Shown here one piece after another: positions 24,545 through 36,799 of a DNA stretch of 64,000 nucleotides. A program made the position numbers and the translations under genes. The stretch is from Dermacentor variabilis (Eukaryota > Arthropoda > Arachnida > Ixodida > Ixodidae), in contig NC_134568.1 in assembly GCF_050947875.1 (NCBI RefSeq), positions 205,802,217 to 205,866,216 of the forward strand. Reading direction: 5' to 3'. Below the pieces are notes generated by a model. That model saw only the letters and a list, made by a program, of their open reading frames with translations, had not been told where the DNA came from and did not search any database. The number at the start of each line of letters is the position of its first letter. Position 1 is the first letter of the stretch.

Positions 24545-27500
24545 CTGAGAGGAAAACCGCAAAAGCGACAGAGTGAGAACGCTACGTGGTGAAACCATTA
24601 GGACAAACGGAGCTGGTATGCGGTGCGGGTGCACGGACGCCACTTAAGAACTTTAACGCCTAGTCGCCAGAGTTGCCTTCTATTCCATTCCCACACTAAT
24701 GCGAAGAGTGGAAGTTCCCGTTAATTCCGTTCCTTTTAACTCTTCAGAATGATGAGAGTCGGACCGTACCCACTACTGAAGTGGCAGAGCTGATTCATTT
24801 TACTCCTCCTAATCCAGCAAATGAAACGTTTTCTCTACAATTGTTTACTATTTGCGCTTGCGCGCATCGTAACAACAACAAAAATACGTTATCTGTTTGA
24901 ATTTTCCACACATTACAAATAACATTTATTTTTTCGCGCACATACTATTTTTCTTCCCACTCGAAACGCGAAACTCGTTGTTATGTTTTGCAGAACGATC
25001 TTTTTCGGTTCAGATTTGCTGGCATGTTTTAAGCTGCATCATTTTTATTCAAGCACTCCTCTGTGACCACCTGCTAACGCACCTTCTGGATACTAGACAG
25101 CCTACGGAAAGACATGGCGCGTATTTCAAATCACCATGGATTAACGCATGCAGGGTGCAAGAGTTTACGACATCGTTTTTGGTCTCCGTCCTTGTGTCAT
25201 AAACCATGCATGCGCTTGGTAAATTGATTCATTTTTGGCAACTGAAAGTTTTGTTTAAGTGCGCTTAAATCTTGCAATGCGGAAAGTTTTCCGGGTCTTC
25301 AGAAGTGAAGAATGCGTAGAATACTGTTTTCCTTGTAATTACTGCAGCAGAGGCAGTCACCTGAAGGTAGATACTGAAAGAGCCGGTATTCAGTAAAAAA
25401 TTAAACATGTAAGAAATTGGACAAGTATAGTGGAGAGCAATTGGCAAATATATCAATTTTGTAGTATCCTGTAAGATGATCGTTTAGCGCTCCAGGACTA
25501 TGTGCCAATTCCATTATAATTCCATTCCGTAATCTCGGGCTCTCATTCTATTTCCATTCCATCTGCCCGAATGGTGCGATCAGTCCATTCTAATTCCATA
25601 TTGCGGGTGTTTGAAAACGTGAAATGATTCAAAAATTATTCCAACTCCAGAGTTGCCCCTCCGCATCTCTGCTGGCCATGAGAGTTCCTTTCTTCAGCTG
25701 ATAGCGTCATTGTTACACATATTTTTAATGTGAACCACTGTTATGAGCTAGGCAATGGGCGAATCATGCTCATTCATATGTTACGCTTTGGTTCACGCAC
25801 GAAGCGACCTAAAGTAAAAGAAAAGAAAACGGCAGACTTCGTGCGACCTTGTAGAATCGCGACACAAACTCCAACGAAGCAGATTTCGAGACAGATAGGC
25901 CTTGGTGCTCCGCGCGCGAGCATATTTCTTTACTTTTTTTTTTAGGAGGGAGGGGAAGAAGCGTTTGTGGCTGCTGTGGAAGATTTTCGCAACACCCTCG
26001 CGCACCTTCATCACCACCTCGCTCTATCGCACCGGCGCCGTTGGTGTTGAGCGGCACGACCGCTCGCAATTACCGCTCTGATATTACGAACGCGACAGCG
26101 TAAAGAGACCCGTGTCGCGAGAAATCCGGTGTTGGCTTTGGCGGCGTTATCCCTTAGAGAAAATATTCCTAAACCACTCATCCCGAACCACGCAGGCCCT
26201 CCGCGTGGTGCATAGGCGTTACTGAACTAATTGAATTTCTCAAAGTAATATGCGTCAGAAAATTCGTAAAGTACGACTTACACACAACCTACAGACATGA
26301 TAGGGTCGGACTATAATTTGAATATACAAGAAAACATTCTATTAACTTAAACACAAACCACTTTTCCAGCTGCCGTTTGAAGTCTGTCTTAGTAGGAGCG
26401 CTGCGCCCCACTCGATTCCTTGCAACACCACCCCGATGGCGCTCGCCTCTGTGCATCCGCGGCAGCGGCGGCGCCCGCCATTGGAGGGGACAGAAAGAAA
26501 AAGAGCCAGAAAACTCGCCTTCGTGCAGAGCGTTCGCCGCCAGCGTTTCCAGGAAAAGATTATGGTTACATAAGCTGCAGTTGCCGGGAAGCGTGAGAAG
26601 TAGTCAGACATTTTTGAATGCTATTGCGTTCCACCCTTAAAGGCGAAGTTTAATCGTTCTCAAGTTTTACACATACTAGATAATATGAGCACTAAAATAG
26701 ACGAGGGCGAAGAATGGTGGGTACACATAACGAGCACTGCCTACATTTCTTCGTCATCGCCCTCTTTTAGCGCTGTTATTGTCAGATATGAGCGTTCGCC
26801 AACTAGACCTGATTTGCCTGACGACACTTTAAACTATTGATTATAAGCGTAGAGGGTCTCCCACATGTGTGCGCGTAGTTTCAAGAGATCAGTTTGTTGG
26901 CAGCAATAAATCTGACATTTAATAAACTACTTTAAGTAACGTTTTCAAAACTCCAGCCTAGCTTGCAAATCTTATACGATATTACCCAATGCACCTACAA
27001 CTTTGCAATTCCTCCACTATATTTCTCGTAAGCGAAACATTATTTCTGCGAAGTTTGCTCTAGTTACGCATGGCAGTTTGCGATATGGCAGACGTTTTCA
27101 GTACGACGGCAAGCATCGATATGAAGCATCATTAGCACAAAATTGATAATTTTTCTACAGCGCTCTCAAAGGACACCCGAACCTTCAAAATTTCCCCGTA
27201 CGCTGCTCCTAAAAGGCACCTAATTGCTACCATGGTTCATCGAAATACGCTCAATTGTTCTGAAACGAAGCTCTGTAGACCATTACATTCATACAGCTCG
27301 AAAGCGCAATTACCAGAAGGTTCGTAATTTATCGCCACTCGTCTAATTCCCACATGCTTTTAACTTCGTCCACTGATCATTGTGGCTTGCGCAGCATCCT
27401 CTCAAAATCTCGCTGCGCTTGCTTTAATTGCTCTCTTCATAGATTTTTGTGGACGCTGGAGTGAACATTTCAATCTTCTCTAGATGAGACAGCACATAAG

Positions 27501-27700
27501 GAAGGTGACATGCAGTAATAAAGAAACATAGAGAAATTTGGGGCTACAGTAAATATTAGATGGTGCGAGGAAATTGGAAAGGAGTAGTGGTGCTAGCGCT
27601 AACGTTTGCAAATGCCCATTCTGAGCTTGAAATCAAAGACCTTGTCGTGATTGGAAGTTAACCAAAGGTCGGTGGGCCGATAGGCATTGGAATCCCAATG
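24545..27700. other. Intron B-C, 5'-proximal to exon C: no gene
   Basis: Long intronic DNA. Two stretches rich in attcc-type units (about 24683-24745 and 25508-25605) look like diverged copies of one low-complexity repeat. 26350-26660 is GC-rich and probably an interspersed repeat. Nothing else supported. Confidence 0.5.
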
Positions 27701-27711
27701 GAAAACCACAA

Positions 27712-28340
27712 ATGAGGCAGGGCAGGGCGACATGGGTTGGGGTCTCGTTTGAAGTCAGAGAAGCGCAGAGCAATATTAACTTTGAAGAAAGACTCGGGAA
27801 CATATGCATGAAAAGAAATCAGCGGCTAAAGTGCACAATATTTGTACCTCAGAAGCGTGGACAACGAATAGAGGAAGAAGTCAGTAAACTTGGCAACCAA
27901 ATAAAGGTAATCGAAAGTGTAAGCAGACAACCCGAAGACATCGAAAAGAAAGTGACGGACAGTGAATTGGGATGCAATGGACGGGCACAAAAAAAAAAGA
28001 AATGACGGGGACTTACAAATGCAACAAGAAAGAAATCAGGAGGGAAATCAGTGCAATAAAATAAAGGGCAGTGCTTTGCTAGAAAGGGGAAGGTGGAGCT
28101 GGCTGCCTGAAGCAAAAACATACCGGAGTAAACATTCGCAAAAGGGTGAGGCATCTGCTTGCTGCAGCAAAAGTCTGGAAACGACTCAGCACATTGTAAC
28201 GGAATGCCAGGATATTCACGCAGCAAGACCCGTAATCTACCTCTCGAAGCGCTAGGTTTCATAGCGGATGGAAGCATATGCGGAAGCACTTTGCAGTTGG
28301 CGTTATTATGCTACATTGCCGAAAGATATTCCGTCAACTA
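27712..28340 (+). pseudogene. C-terminal fragment of a LINE ORF2, frameshifted
   Basis: Reads NINFEERLGNICMKRNQRLK in the first frame and, after frame changes, ASACCSKSLETTQHIVTECQ. The latter resembles the C-terminal zinc finger (C..C....ET.EHI...C) of RNase H-less or I-type LINEs. Too short and decayed to classify further. Confidence 0.45.
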
Positions 28341-28704
28341 GAGGTGTAATGCCATCTTACGACTGCCCCATAGGAATGGGACAGTGAAAACTAAGCGGAA
28401 GTTAACCGGTGTAAACAGATGCTACAAGCTCATTCGCACATCCTGTCTGCAGCGATGATGATCTGCTTATCTCTCTTCTCACCAATGTCTTTGTCCAAAA
28501 ATGGAATTCAATTAGAATCTACAAATTTGGGGTGCCCCTTTATTTAAAAAGAAGTAAGGCACTCGTGGAGAAAAAAAATCGCATAAATTGTAAATTGTAC
28601 ATGGTTTAGTGATACGTATTTCATTCTGAACGAAGAGCCTGTCTAAAGAAAATAAAGCATGTCGAAAATTACAATTTTCAATATGTTGCCTCAAGAGAGA
28701 GATA

Positions 28705-29030
28705 CAAAAAGTCGCAGTTTCGCCCGAGAGGCGAAGGATCGATTGCGATAGCAAATTAGCGGACAGCTATACGAAGTTAGGATAGTAGTTTCATCGGTCG
28801 TATAATGTTATAAACATACGCATACTAACTAAACAAGCATGATGTCACGCACGCAGAAGCAAACACGAACGCATCTCACTTTATGACAGAGGAAACTGGC
28901 TGTCAAAATGCTGGAGTGAGGACGCGCGGCAGCAGCAGTGAGAGAATTAACCTTCGTGCTGCGTCTTGCATCCCCCCCCCCCCCCCCCCCCAACGCGAAC
29001 TAAGCCGCGAAAACTCAGCGCGGAATTGCT
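28705..29030 (+). repeat. Interspersed repeat, copy 1 (pair with 55217-55510)
   Basis: Shares ordered blocks with 55217-55510: cgcagtttcgcc, cgattgcga, cagctatacgaagt, aacaagcatg, tgtcaaaa.gctggagtgag, cggcagcagcag, aaccttcgtgctgc and caacgcga.ctaag. A 20-base C run (28972-28991) is inserted where the other copy has none. Family unnamed. Confidence 0.75.
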
Positions 29031-30347
29031 CACCAGGGGTGCGATCGGAGATGGTTGTTCGGCGCGTTCGTTCGGTTACCGGCGCGCGCGATTGGCCTAC
29101 TCCGCGCCGACGTCGCCAGCCGCGGGGCGCCGCCCCGTTTTTGGTCACGTTAAAATGACGACACGCTCCTGTCAATCATCCGCCCACCGAGCATTTCGTC
29201 CGAACGCGAACGGGAGTTGAGAAGTTTGGAGCGATCATACGGCTTCGCATGGCGCGTCTGGTGGATTGGATTGGATCCAACAGGCGGCCTTTTCGGCTGC
29301 GGAATGGCACGTTTGAATCCAATTCATAGTTTAATTCTAGAAAATGGCGCTTCCGTTGGAAACTTAGGTTGTTGCGCTGGCTTTTCTAGAGGAAGGAGGA
29401 GAGCGGGTGGCGGTGCGAAACGCGTTTGAAGAGATGGCAGAAAGTGAATTCCGGCGTCGTTTTTGTTTCACGAAACAAATAATTCGTTGGTTGTACAGAG
29501 AAATCGACAAGATCATCGGTGCCAGCGAGCCACTGGGATGTTGTCGCTGCCTCTTGAAAAGTGCGCCACTCTTCCCGTCGTTTTTTTTTCTTTTTCCTTC
29601 TCGCTGTGCGCGACACCACCTAGGGACGACGCAAAGAACCTAATAGTTATAAATTGCAGTAGTCACACGTACTACTATTTGAAAACGTGTTTGGGCTTGA
29701 GAAGAAAAAATACATTTTTTTAGATAAAGATTTCATTCACTTGGAAGACGAGAAACATTTGGCTTTGTAGTATACTGTTTGCAAGCAGACGACAAACGAC
29801 GGAGATAAACTTCCGGGGAGGTCACGTACCGCCTCCTGATTGGCTGCTCTCTCCGCCCCGCTGTCACAAATTTTGCATACTGCAACTTTGTGACGTTGCA
29901 GCAACTGAACAGAACGCGTATCGGACAAAATATCTCCGATCGCGCCCCAGCTGCCGATAAGAGCGGACGTGCTTCTATCGGTCCATGAATCGAATCGGCT
30001 GATAGCACCGGCTCGCAAGCCGTCACAGTGAACCAGCTGTTGCCGCCTCATCTATGTTACGACCATGGCACCGCCCCTGGCTGAACGTTACCAGGACTAG
30101 CTGCCTGGCTCCGCAGGCAAAGGAGTGGTCTGCCAGAAGCTTTGGACGAGGCCGCGGAGTCGCCCCTCGGCTCTCGTCTTCTGGACATCATCGACGACCT
30201 GGTCTGACCACCGTTGACGCCGCTCGCTTCAGAGTTATGCGCGGAATGCTCGCCAAGAGACCCCCGGCGGCTCGCTGGTTGCGTCTGGCGGCGGCAATGC
30301 GCCCTCATTTTTCACACTTAACAGTACCGGCGCCCGCAGCGGAGCCA

Positions 30348-30758
30348 ATGACGAAACCACCACCACTTGCCTCCGGACCGAATGGCCGTGCGAAGCGCAC
30401 GACTGATTCACAAATGGATAAAGGTGCGTCGTCTGCTTCAGCAACACCGGCCAGCAAGCGGGAATGCCCCTCCTCGGCGGCTTCCGCACCGTCCGGCTCC
30501 GAATCGAAGTACAAAGTAGTGGTGAAACCATGCGAATGCTTCGACGTATCAAAAGTACCAAATCGCCTCCTTCACTCAGCCAGCGACGCTTGCCTCAAAA
30601 CCACTGCGTTTCAAGGCTTCTCAATTCACCATCCCAGCAACAGCATATCCGTGTGGGTGCGTTCGCTAGTGGATGTAGACCGCCTCACTTACCTGCAAGC
30701 TCTGCCACCCACAGCTGGTTTTACCGTACAAGTGCAAGCGTACTTGACTTCTGGTTAG
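30348..30758 (+). pseudogene. LINE ORF1, N-terminal part
   Basis: Open frame from a likely ATG at 30348 (the frame is open further upstream to 30054). Low-complexity Ser/Ala/Pro-rich N-terminus, then SKYKVVVKP, FQGFSIHHPSNSISVWVRSL and GFTVQVQAYL, which fits the gag-like ORF1 of I-type LINEs ahead of the zinc knuckles. It stops at 30756-30758, eight bases before the hAT-like insertion. Confidence 0.6.
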
Positions 30759-30766
30759 ATTTGCGT

Positions 30767-32376
30767 TGGAGCACTCAGTGGGCCGTTTTTGCAGGCCCAG
30801 GCCCGGCCCGAACCTTTGAAAGTGCTATGCGGCGGCGCGCCCGTGCCCGACTCCGTAGTTTCAAACCTGATCCGTACCCGCCCGGCCCAGTACGCCCCGT
30901 TAGCCCTTGAGCGTAAGCGAAGCGTGGTCCAATACTCGGTAATTATGAAGATACCATCAGCGGCACATGACATTTTCTATAGTTTTGACTGCGTCAGGAG
31001 TTCGTCTGGCGTTGTTGATGATGAATGAACAGGTAAAATCGAAAGAGATGTTATATATTCAACCTATTATACTCGTTCGTTTACGTGCGATATGAAAGCC
31101 TGTCCTACATTTGCGAAATAGTTGCGCGGCAATATATGTTGAAGAAATAGGGCCCTACTATCGTGCACAATCGCCAACAACATTTTCTGATTATTGTATA
31201 TAAAGAAAAAGAAACATTGCAACGTAGAATGCCAGAACTCAGGCGAATAAACTTGGCTTGAAATTTATCGCTCTATAAAATATAAATTGATGACACGCAA
31301 GGTAACGCTCATACAGAACCATATTTACCGCGCAACGAGCAATTTTTGTTCCTTTGTTGCGCTTTATTTCAATGCCGGTTGATTCCAATGGTTGAATTTT
31401 CAGGTATCAACTTTAGTACTGTGTTTCGTAATATAAGTGAAGGCGGACTGTGTCGATTTTGTTTCAACATGCAGGGTATTCAGCGCAATGTAAGTACGAC
31501 ATAGACTGAGTCTAGCATGTTGAGGTGCGGTAGCTCTATTTTCACTCCTGGCAAACTGGTGTAAGGCTAGAAATAATACAAAGCAATGACCACGAAAGCT
31601 GTCGCTTTGATAAATTAAATTTTTCTACCTCGTGTTAGACTTCGCAGATGTTATTCACTAGCATTGCAATTTTCGGAACGCACTGTCGAACGCACAGACA
31701 CTTGCTGTGTATATATGCAGGGAAGAGCTTGCTGGAGTGAAGGACAAGGATGCTGGTTTGATGTGCGCCGTCCTCCAGCATGCCCGATGTTGGAGGTCAC
31801 GTGATCAAAAGATAGCTAGTGCGGGAGCGAGGTGGGGAGGGGGGGGCAAAGTGAGCGTGGTAGGGGGAGGGAGGAAGAGGCAAGCGCGTTTCTCCGCCTC
31901 CGCAGTAGCATAGGCTGTGCATCGCTGTCCACGCGGCTGAGCCCATTCTGTAGATCGTGTGGGGAACTAGCAACACTGAATCACATAATATGAGACTGCG
32001 ACGAGGACAAGCCTCCTCCCAACCTGATGGCCTCTCCCTCACTTGAAGCGTGGGAGGGGATGCTGCGCAGGTCTAGCCTGGACACCCGTCTCCAGGCCAT
32101 AGAACGAGCTGAAGAGGTCGCCATCAAACATCGATTGACGGCTATCTGGCCCACCTGAAGAAACAACGCCTAATCACCCCACCTAACGCTGACGAAATAA
32201 AGTTTTTCCTACCTATAGTAAGCAGTTTTCAAAAGTTACCAATAGCACACCCGGCCTGTTACGGGCCTGACCGAGGCCAGGCCCGACCCGAGCCCGAAGC
32301 TCCTTGGTCCGAGCCTGGCCCGGGTCCGCAATAGAGATAGCTTACCGACCCGAGCCCGGGTCCGTGCTGTGCTCTA
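30767..32376. mobile_element. hAT-like non-autonomous insertion within LINE ORF1
   Basis: Left end tggagcac (30767), right end gtgctcta (ending 32376), i.e. TIRs of TRGAGCAC form. Flanks are 8 bp: atttgcgt (30759-30766) and acttgcgt (32377-32384), 7 of 8 identical, as expected for hAT target duplications. Both subterminal regions (30795-30900 and 32250-32365) carry repeated gcccggcccga-type motifs. ORF1 similarity stops at the left end and resumes at the right end. No transposase frame is visible in the 1.6 kb. Confidence 0.72.
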
Positions 32377-32384
32377 ACTTGCGT

Positions 32385-32880
32385 CGGTATGTGGTTTCTG
32401 GCGTTGACCCGGGGGAGTCACGGGAGAGCCTTATTGACGCTTTGGAGTATTCCACCCACATGATCGTGACTGCTCGTTATACATAGTTCTCGGACGCACG
32501 TGCCTGGTCACTCTCCAAGGTCCTCGGACTCCACCGAGCCGTATTACGTACTGTGGATGCACCTTACAATTCCATGTGTATAAGCCCGGGGTGATACACT
32601 GCTATCGGTGTTGCCATCGCGGTCATACGCTAGCCTCGTGTTCACATCCCGCAGACGCCTCTATGTAGTCGCCCGAGACACCCACATACAAATGCGGATT
32701 CTGCCAAACGGGCGATCATGATATAACGACCAAAGATTGTTCAGTCAAACAGATGGCTATCAAATCCCGCTGCAGCCGCAAGCGCCGACAGCAAGCATTC
32801 AACGACACCGGATGGAAGGGACAATGTCATTCCAACGAGCAATTGGTTCTCATTGCTGCCTCCCCCCCCCTCCCCACCTG
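32385..32880 (+). pseudogene. LINE ORF1, middle part with CCHC zinc knuckles
   Basis: Resumes as RRYVVSGVDPGESRESLIDA and LEYSTHMIVTARY, then (frame changed) HVYKPGVIHCYRCCHRGHTL and CGFCQTGDHDITTKDC. Two knuckles are clear: C-x2-C-x4-H-x4-C and C-x2-C-x4-H-x6-C, the gag-type nucleic-acid-binding modules of LINE ORF1. An in-frame TAG lies between them. Confidence 0.72.
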
Positions 32881-32894
32881 AAGAAGACACAGTA

Positions 32895-33215
32895 ACATTA
32901 ACACATCCTGACATCGCTCACTACGATGGCTCGTACAGCGACATCGTCAAGCAGGCCAAAGCACGTGCACAACGTGACACGACTTTGAGTAAATTGACTG
33001 ATACGACAGCAGACGATCTGACGAAGCTGGATCAACAGATAACTCAGCCCCAAAAGGAAGTCACGCGCCTCGCCCAACGAAGAGTCATTCAATTTAGTCA
33101 AAGTCGTGTCATGCTGTGCACGTGCTTTGCCCCGCTTGACGATATCGCTGTACCCGGAGTCATCGTAGTGAGCGGTGTCAGGATGTGTTAAGTGGAAGCT
33201 ATAGCTCGGGCTCAA
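32895..33215. repeat. Palindrome made of two inverted copies of an ORF1 C-terminal segment
   Basis: The plus strand encodes LTHPDIAHYDGSYSDIVKQA and the minus strand from 33190 encodes LTHPDTAHYDDSGYSDIVKR. The two arms (about 32898-33030 and 33085-33190) are inverted copies of one ORF1 segment, with a centre of about 60 bp. Confidence 0.8.
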
Positions 33216-33543
33216 CTCCGACGCGCCTTATTCAAATACATGTAAAACGCAAAAAATGCTTTTCTGAGATAACATCTGAACCAATTTTAATAAAATTTGT
33301 TGAATTTGAGAGAGAAGGTAAATTCTAGTGAGTGTTGGAAGCGGAATTTCGACTTAGGGCCTGAATTTTGTTAAAAAGATTTTCAAAAATTCGAAAGTTC
33401 GAAAAAAAAATTACCGACGATTACGTTACTTCCTAATGCGAAATCCTAAGCGCAGCAAATAAGCTGTTTCACCTTTTCGATAGATTGAGGCAAAGAAATC
33501 GAGCAACACATGTATGCGCTATCACAGAATTTTTTTTTATTTT

Positions 33544-33708
33544 TCACACGTATTCCTTTAACAAAGACTCCACTAGGTAAGCTTCTGCTTCGGCGGCACG
33601 CACCTCTGGATTCTGACGGCGACGGCGCTGGGCCTCTGCTCTGGCAGCTCGTTTAGCAGCAGCAGCAGCAGCAGCAGACGGAGGACTTCCATCGGTCGTC
33701 TCGCTCAT
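33544..33708 (-). CDS. Small basic ORF (54 aa) resembling an STPR-type repeat unit
   Basis: ATG at 33706-33708, TGA at 33544-33546. It begins MSETTDGSPPSA, continues into a seven-alanine run and KRAARAEAQRRRR, then QNPEVRAAEAEA, ending LVESLLKEYV. The RRRR.NPEVRA.EAEA segment resembles the 23-residue score-and-three peptide repeat (STPR) DNA-binding unit described from silkworm FMBP-1. Only about one unit is present, so this may be a stub of a longer array or a coincidence of basic composition. It lies inside the inverted-repeat element, reading toward its left end. Confidence 0.45.
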   Translation of the reverse strand: MSETTDGSPPSAAAAAAAKRAARAEAQRRRRQNPEVRAAEAEAYLVESLLKEYV

Positions 33709-33741
33709 GGCTCAGAAAGAACTGGCAGATAATTTCGCAGT

Positions 33742-33918
33742 GGCGAACGGCAGCGGCAATTTCGGCTCGGGCGGTGCACATATACAGATCCGCCGCCACC
33801 GATCTGGCTCTCTGATTGCCACCGCACAGGGCGAACGGCAGCGGCAATTTCGGCTCGGGCGGTGCACATATACAGATCCGCCGCCACCGATCTGGCTCTC
33901 TGATTGCCACCGCACAGG
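33742..33918. repeat. 88-bp tandem duplication, two near-identical copies
   Basis: The units at 33742-33829 and 33830-33918 are the same apart from the outer edge, starting ggcgaacggcagcggcaat and ending attgccaccgcacagg. The very low divergence implies a recent duplication within the element. Confidence 0.9.
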
Positions 33919-34849
33919 GGTTGCATTGGAGGAGGAGCGAAGAAAGGAATTAAGTTCGAGCCGGCGCTTTGACAACCGGAGACTCGCAGGAAGAGGGGGG
34001 AGGGGGGCGGCGTGTACACCCAGCGGCAAACGATGGGGGCAGAAGCGCGCGCAGCAAGCGGACAACACGATAAAGGGAGGAGGGAAGAGATAGCAGCGAC
34101 TGACTGATGCCGCTGACGCCGATAGTGAGTCAACCCCAGCTGCGGAGTTGGTTTCAGGGACAACGCCGCCGATGCCGACACGTTATCTTGACTCTCTAGC
34201 GGCGTCAGCGGCATCCAGCGGTATCAGTCGGTCGCTGCTAGCGCTGGGGGGATGAAAGGGGGGCGGAGCTGGTTACGAGGCCGACGACGACGCGGAACCC
34301 AGGAACGGACGCCAAAGAGCTGCGCTCTAAAAAATAGAATCACGAAGTTTACAAGTTAATAGCTCTGCATTAAAAAACAGATATCGCGGTGTTCTGTAAA
34401 CTGCATCCATTATATCATTGAAAGCGGACAAATTCTATATGTTAACTTACATATTACGTGAATTCGTTAGGTTGTATACAAGGTTTCTGCAAAAGCTGTA
34501 TTTCCATATTACTAATTCTTTTTAGATTCATTTGTGGCATATCAATTTTGTCTGCTTTAGATGTACTATTAGATGCACTTCACATAATTGTGGTATCATT
34601 TTTAATTGCTGAGTTACAGCGTTGTGAACTTGATAGTGTCGTGTTTTGAAAATTTGCGATTTTTGCCAACTTTTAGCAAAAAATAAACAACCTAAATCAA
34701 GAATTCGAAACCAAGAGTCACTAGAATTTAAATTTTTCCTTTAAATGCAACAAATCTCGCCAAATTTGGTGCAGTGGTTGCCGAGAAAAATGAATTCTCC
34801 TTTTACATGTATTTAGATAGGAGCACCCGGGCTAAAGCTTCCTGTTAAT

Positions 34850-35295
34850 ATTGGTGTGTACTTTGCCGACTGTGACTTGGTGTCGTTTTCACAAGATCCT
34901 TTGCCTTCCGAGTCGGTATGGACGAGAGCGCGGCTTGCAGTCACTGCGATGGCGAGGAGACTACAGAACACGTACTGTGCTACTGTCCTCGATAAAGCGC
35001 GCACCGGCTGTCGCTAGCGGCCGTGCTGGCACGCCTTGACGACAGGCCACCTTCAGAACAGACAGTCTTGGAATGCCGACATGAACTGTCGTCACACCGA
35101 AAATCGGTCAAGGTTTTGTTGACCCTTTTACGTGGCAGTGGCCTGCTAGAAACACTATAATGATCCCGTCCTTTTCCTTCACGCCTTTCCTTTGTCCCCG
35201 TACTTCTTTCCGTCTTTACTTCCTCTTTCCCTTCACCTAGTGCAGGGTAGCCAACCGGAGGCTTTAACTCCGCTTAACCTCCCTGCCTTTCTCTC

Positions 35296-35350
<55 letters not shown>
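34850..35350 (+). mobile_element. 3' end of another RNase H LINE with C-terminal finger and (TC)n tail
   Basis: A short frame gives DESAACSHCDGEETTEHVLC followed by YCP, the same C-terminal finger type as in the LINE at 10166. The 3' UTR follows (ctagtgcagggtagccaacc ... aacctccctgcctttctctc), and then about 24 TC units (35303-35350). The outer LINE's ORF1 end begins immediately after, so this fragment was inserted into it. Confidence 0.75.
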
Positions 35351-35351
<1 letters not shown>

Positions 35352-35353
<2 letters not shown>

Positions 35354-36240
35354 CTTGCTCGATCCGCCGGACGAAATACGACACGTGAAACAGACGTGTC
35401 GCACTCAGTACCTGCATCCTCCTCCTCCTGTGTATCGACACAGGCCAAGCTGAGCCCGGCTGAGCTTACCCACTTAGCGGCCTGGTAACTGCAAGAGCTA
35501 TTCAAGGTGCTGCTGGTCAATCTCCCACCGCTACAACGACTGCTCGTGCAAAAGCAACGCGACAGCATTGTGTCCTGCAGTGCAACTGCCAAGGGCATGT
35601 CAATAAAGTAGGACAGCTTCGCCATCACCTTGCCATGGGAAAGCTCTCCGCTTGGTGTGTGCTCCTACAGGAGACGAACTCGCTTACGCGCGTCCCCAGA
35701 TTTACTGCATATGCTTCCTCAACCATCCCTGATCAATGCTGCAAGACAGCGCCGGGGCGCCCCAGGCAAGGCTGCACTATATGTTGTGACCTCTTATCCT
35801 CAGACGCAAGTGCCCCTACTGTCATGGTATAACGAGTGGCAAGAAATGGTAGCAATGCTGGTTCGTCTCCTGCGCACAAACGGGATTGTGGTGTCATGTT
35901 ACGTGCGTCCGTACAGTGGCAGTGCTCCTCGACTGCGGCTAGGGTGGCTAGCTCATCTTCGTTGAACTCACCATGGGTTCTCAGTGCTGATAGGGGGAGA
36001 CTTGAATGCGCCTCATCAGTCGTGAGGCTATATACATTTCCTCCAATGCAATATTATGTAAGGAACGTTTACAAACGCGCAGGTTGTCCTTTTGAATACC
36101 CCGGACACTTCTACTCGCCGTGGTGGCTGGTGGCCGTGGGACCGAGAAGCGGACTGTTGGGGTAGTAATCGCCACCCCTTGATAATCGTTTTGTCCGCGG
36201 TCAGCCAATGCCGACTTCGCCGTCGATGCTACGTTACCAA
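35352..36240 (+). pseudogene. LINE ORF1 end and AP-type endonuclease region (decayed)
   Basis: AELTHLAAW marks the ORF1 end. The endonuclease follows in several frames: MGKLSAWCVLLQETN at 35635, ALYVVTSY and READCWGSN-like stretches, and GGDLNAPHQS then GY at about 35990-36030, which is the GDxNxxH motif of AP-endonucleases. An amber codon replaces the residue after HQS. Confidence 0.6.
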
Positions 36241-36799
36241 ATGAGATTTATTCCGCAAGGAATTGAAAGCCTCGATCGCGGCTACACCGTCTGACCCGTT
36301 GCAGGTGTTAACCACAGCGTTGCAGGACGCCACACAGTCGGACTGGCTGGAGGCGAACCAACCATCCCCGAATTTACATATTTTGCCTCTGTAGGCAGCA
36401 CGCCGTCGTGCAGAACTAGCCTTAAACCGAGAATCGGTCGTCGCTGAACTTTATGTGAACCTAAATAGACTCACCGCATCAGCCTGCCGCTGCGAGCAGC
36501 ACCTCTCCCGGGAACAGTGGATGGACTGGTGCGCGACGCTTGGCCCTCTTTTTCGTCCGCCTCGACCTAGCGAGCGTTCCGGAGCATGGAATTAGGCGGT
36601 CGCACGCCGGACCCAGCAGCCAGTATATGCCTGTCTTTTTGATGTACGCAGAGCCAGTTCGCACCAGAAGTAGCCAGGTCTTTCTTCCCAGAGTACGATC
36701 TGGCGTCGCCACGATTCGACTGTCCGTATAACCTTCCTCCAGAAGCTGGCGCGACTCCCAGTCAGTCAGACATGGAAGGCATGCAAGCGCCTTTTATAA

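Larger units (their letters stand above)
33205..34830. mobile_element. Element with about 200-bp diverged terminal inverted repeats
   Basis: The left end (33230-33420) and the reverse complement of the right end (34640-34830) share aaatacatgtaaaa, aaatttg.tg.attt, aaattctagtga.t.ttgg and further blocks in order. About 1.6 kb. It contains a short minus-strand ORF (33544-33708) and an 88-bp tandem duplication. Structure fits a DNA transposon derivative; superfamily unknown. Confidence 0.65.
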
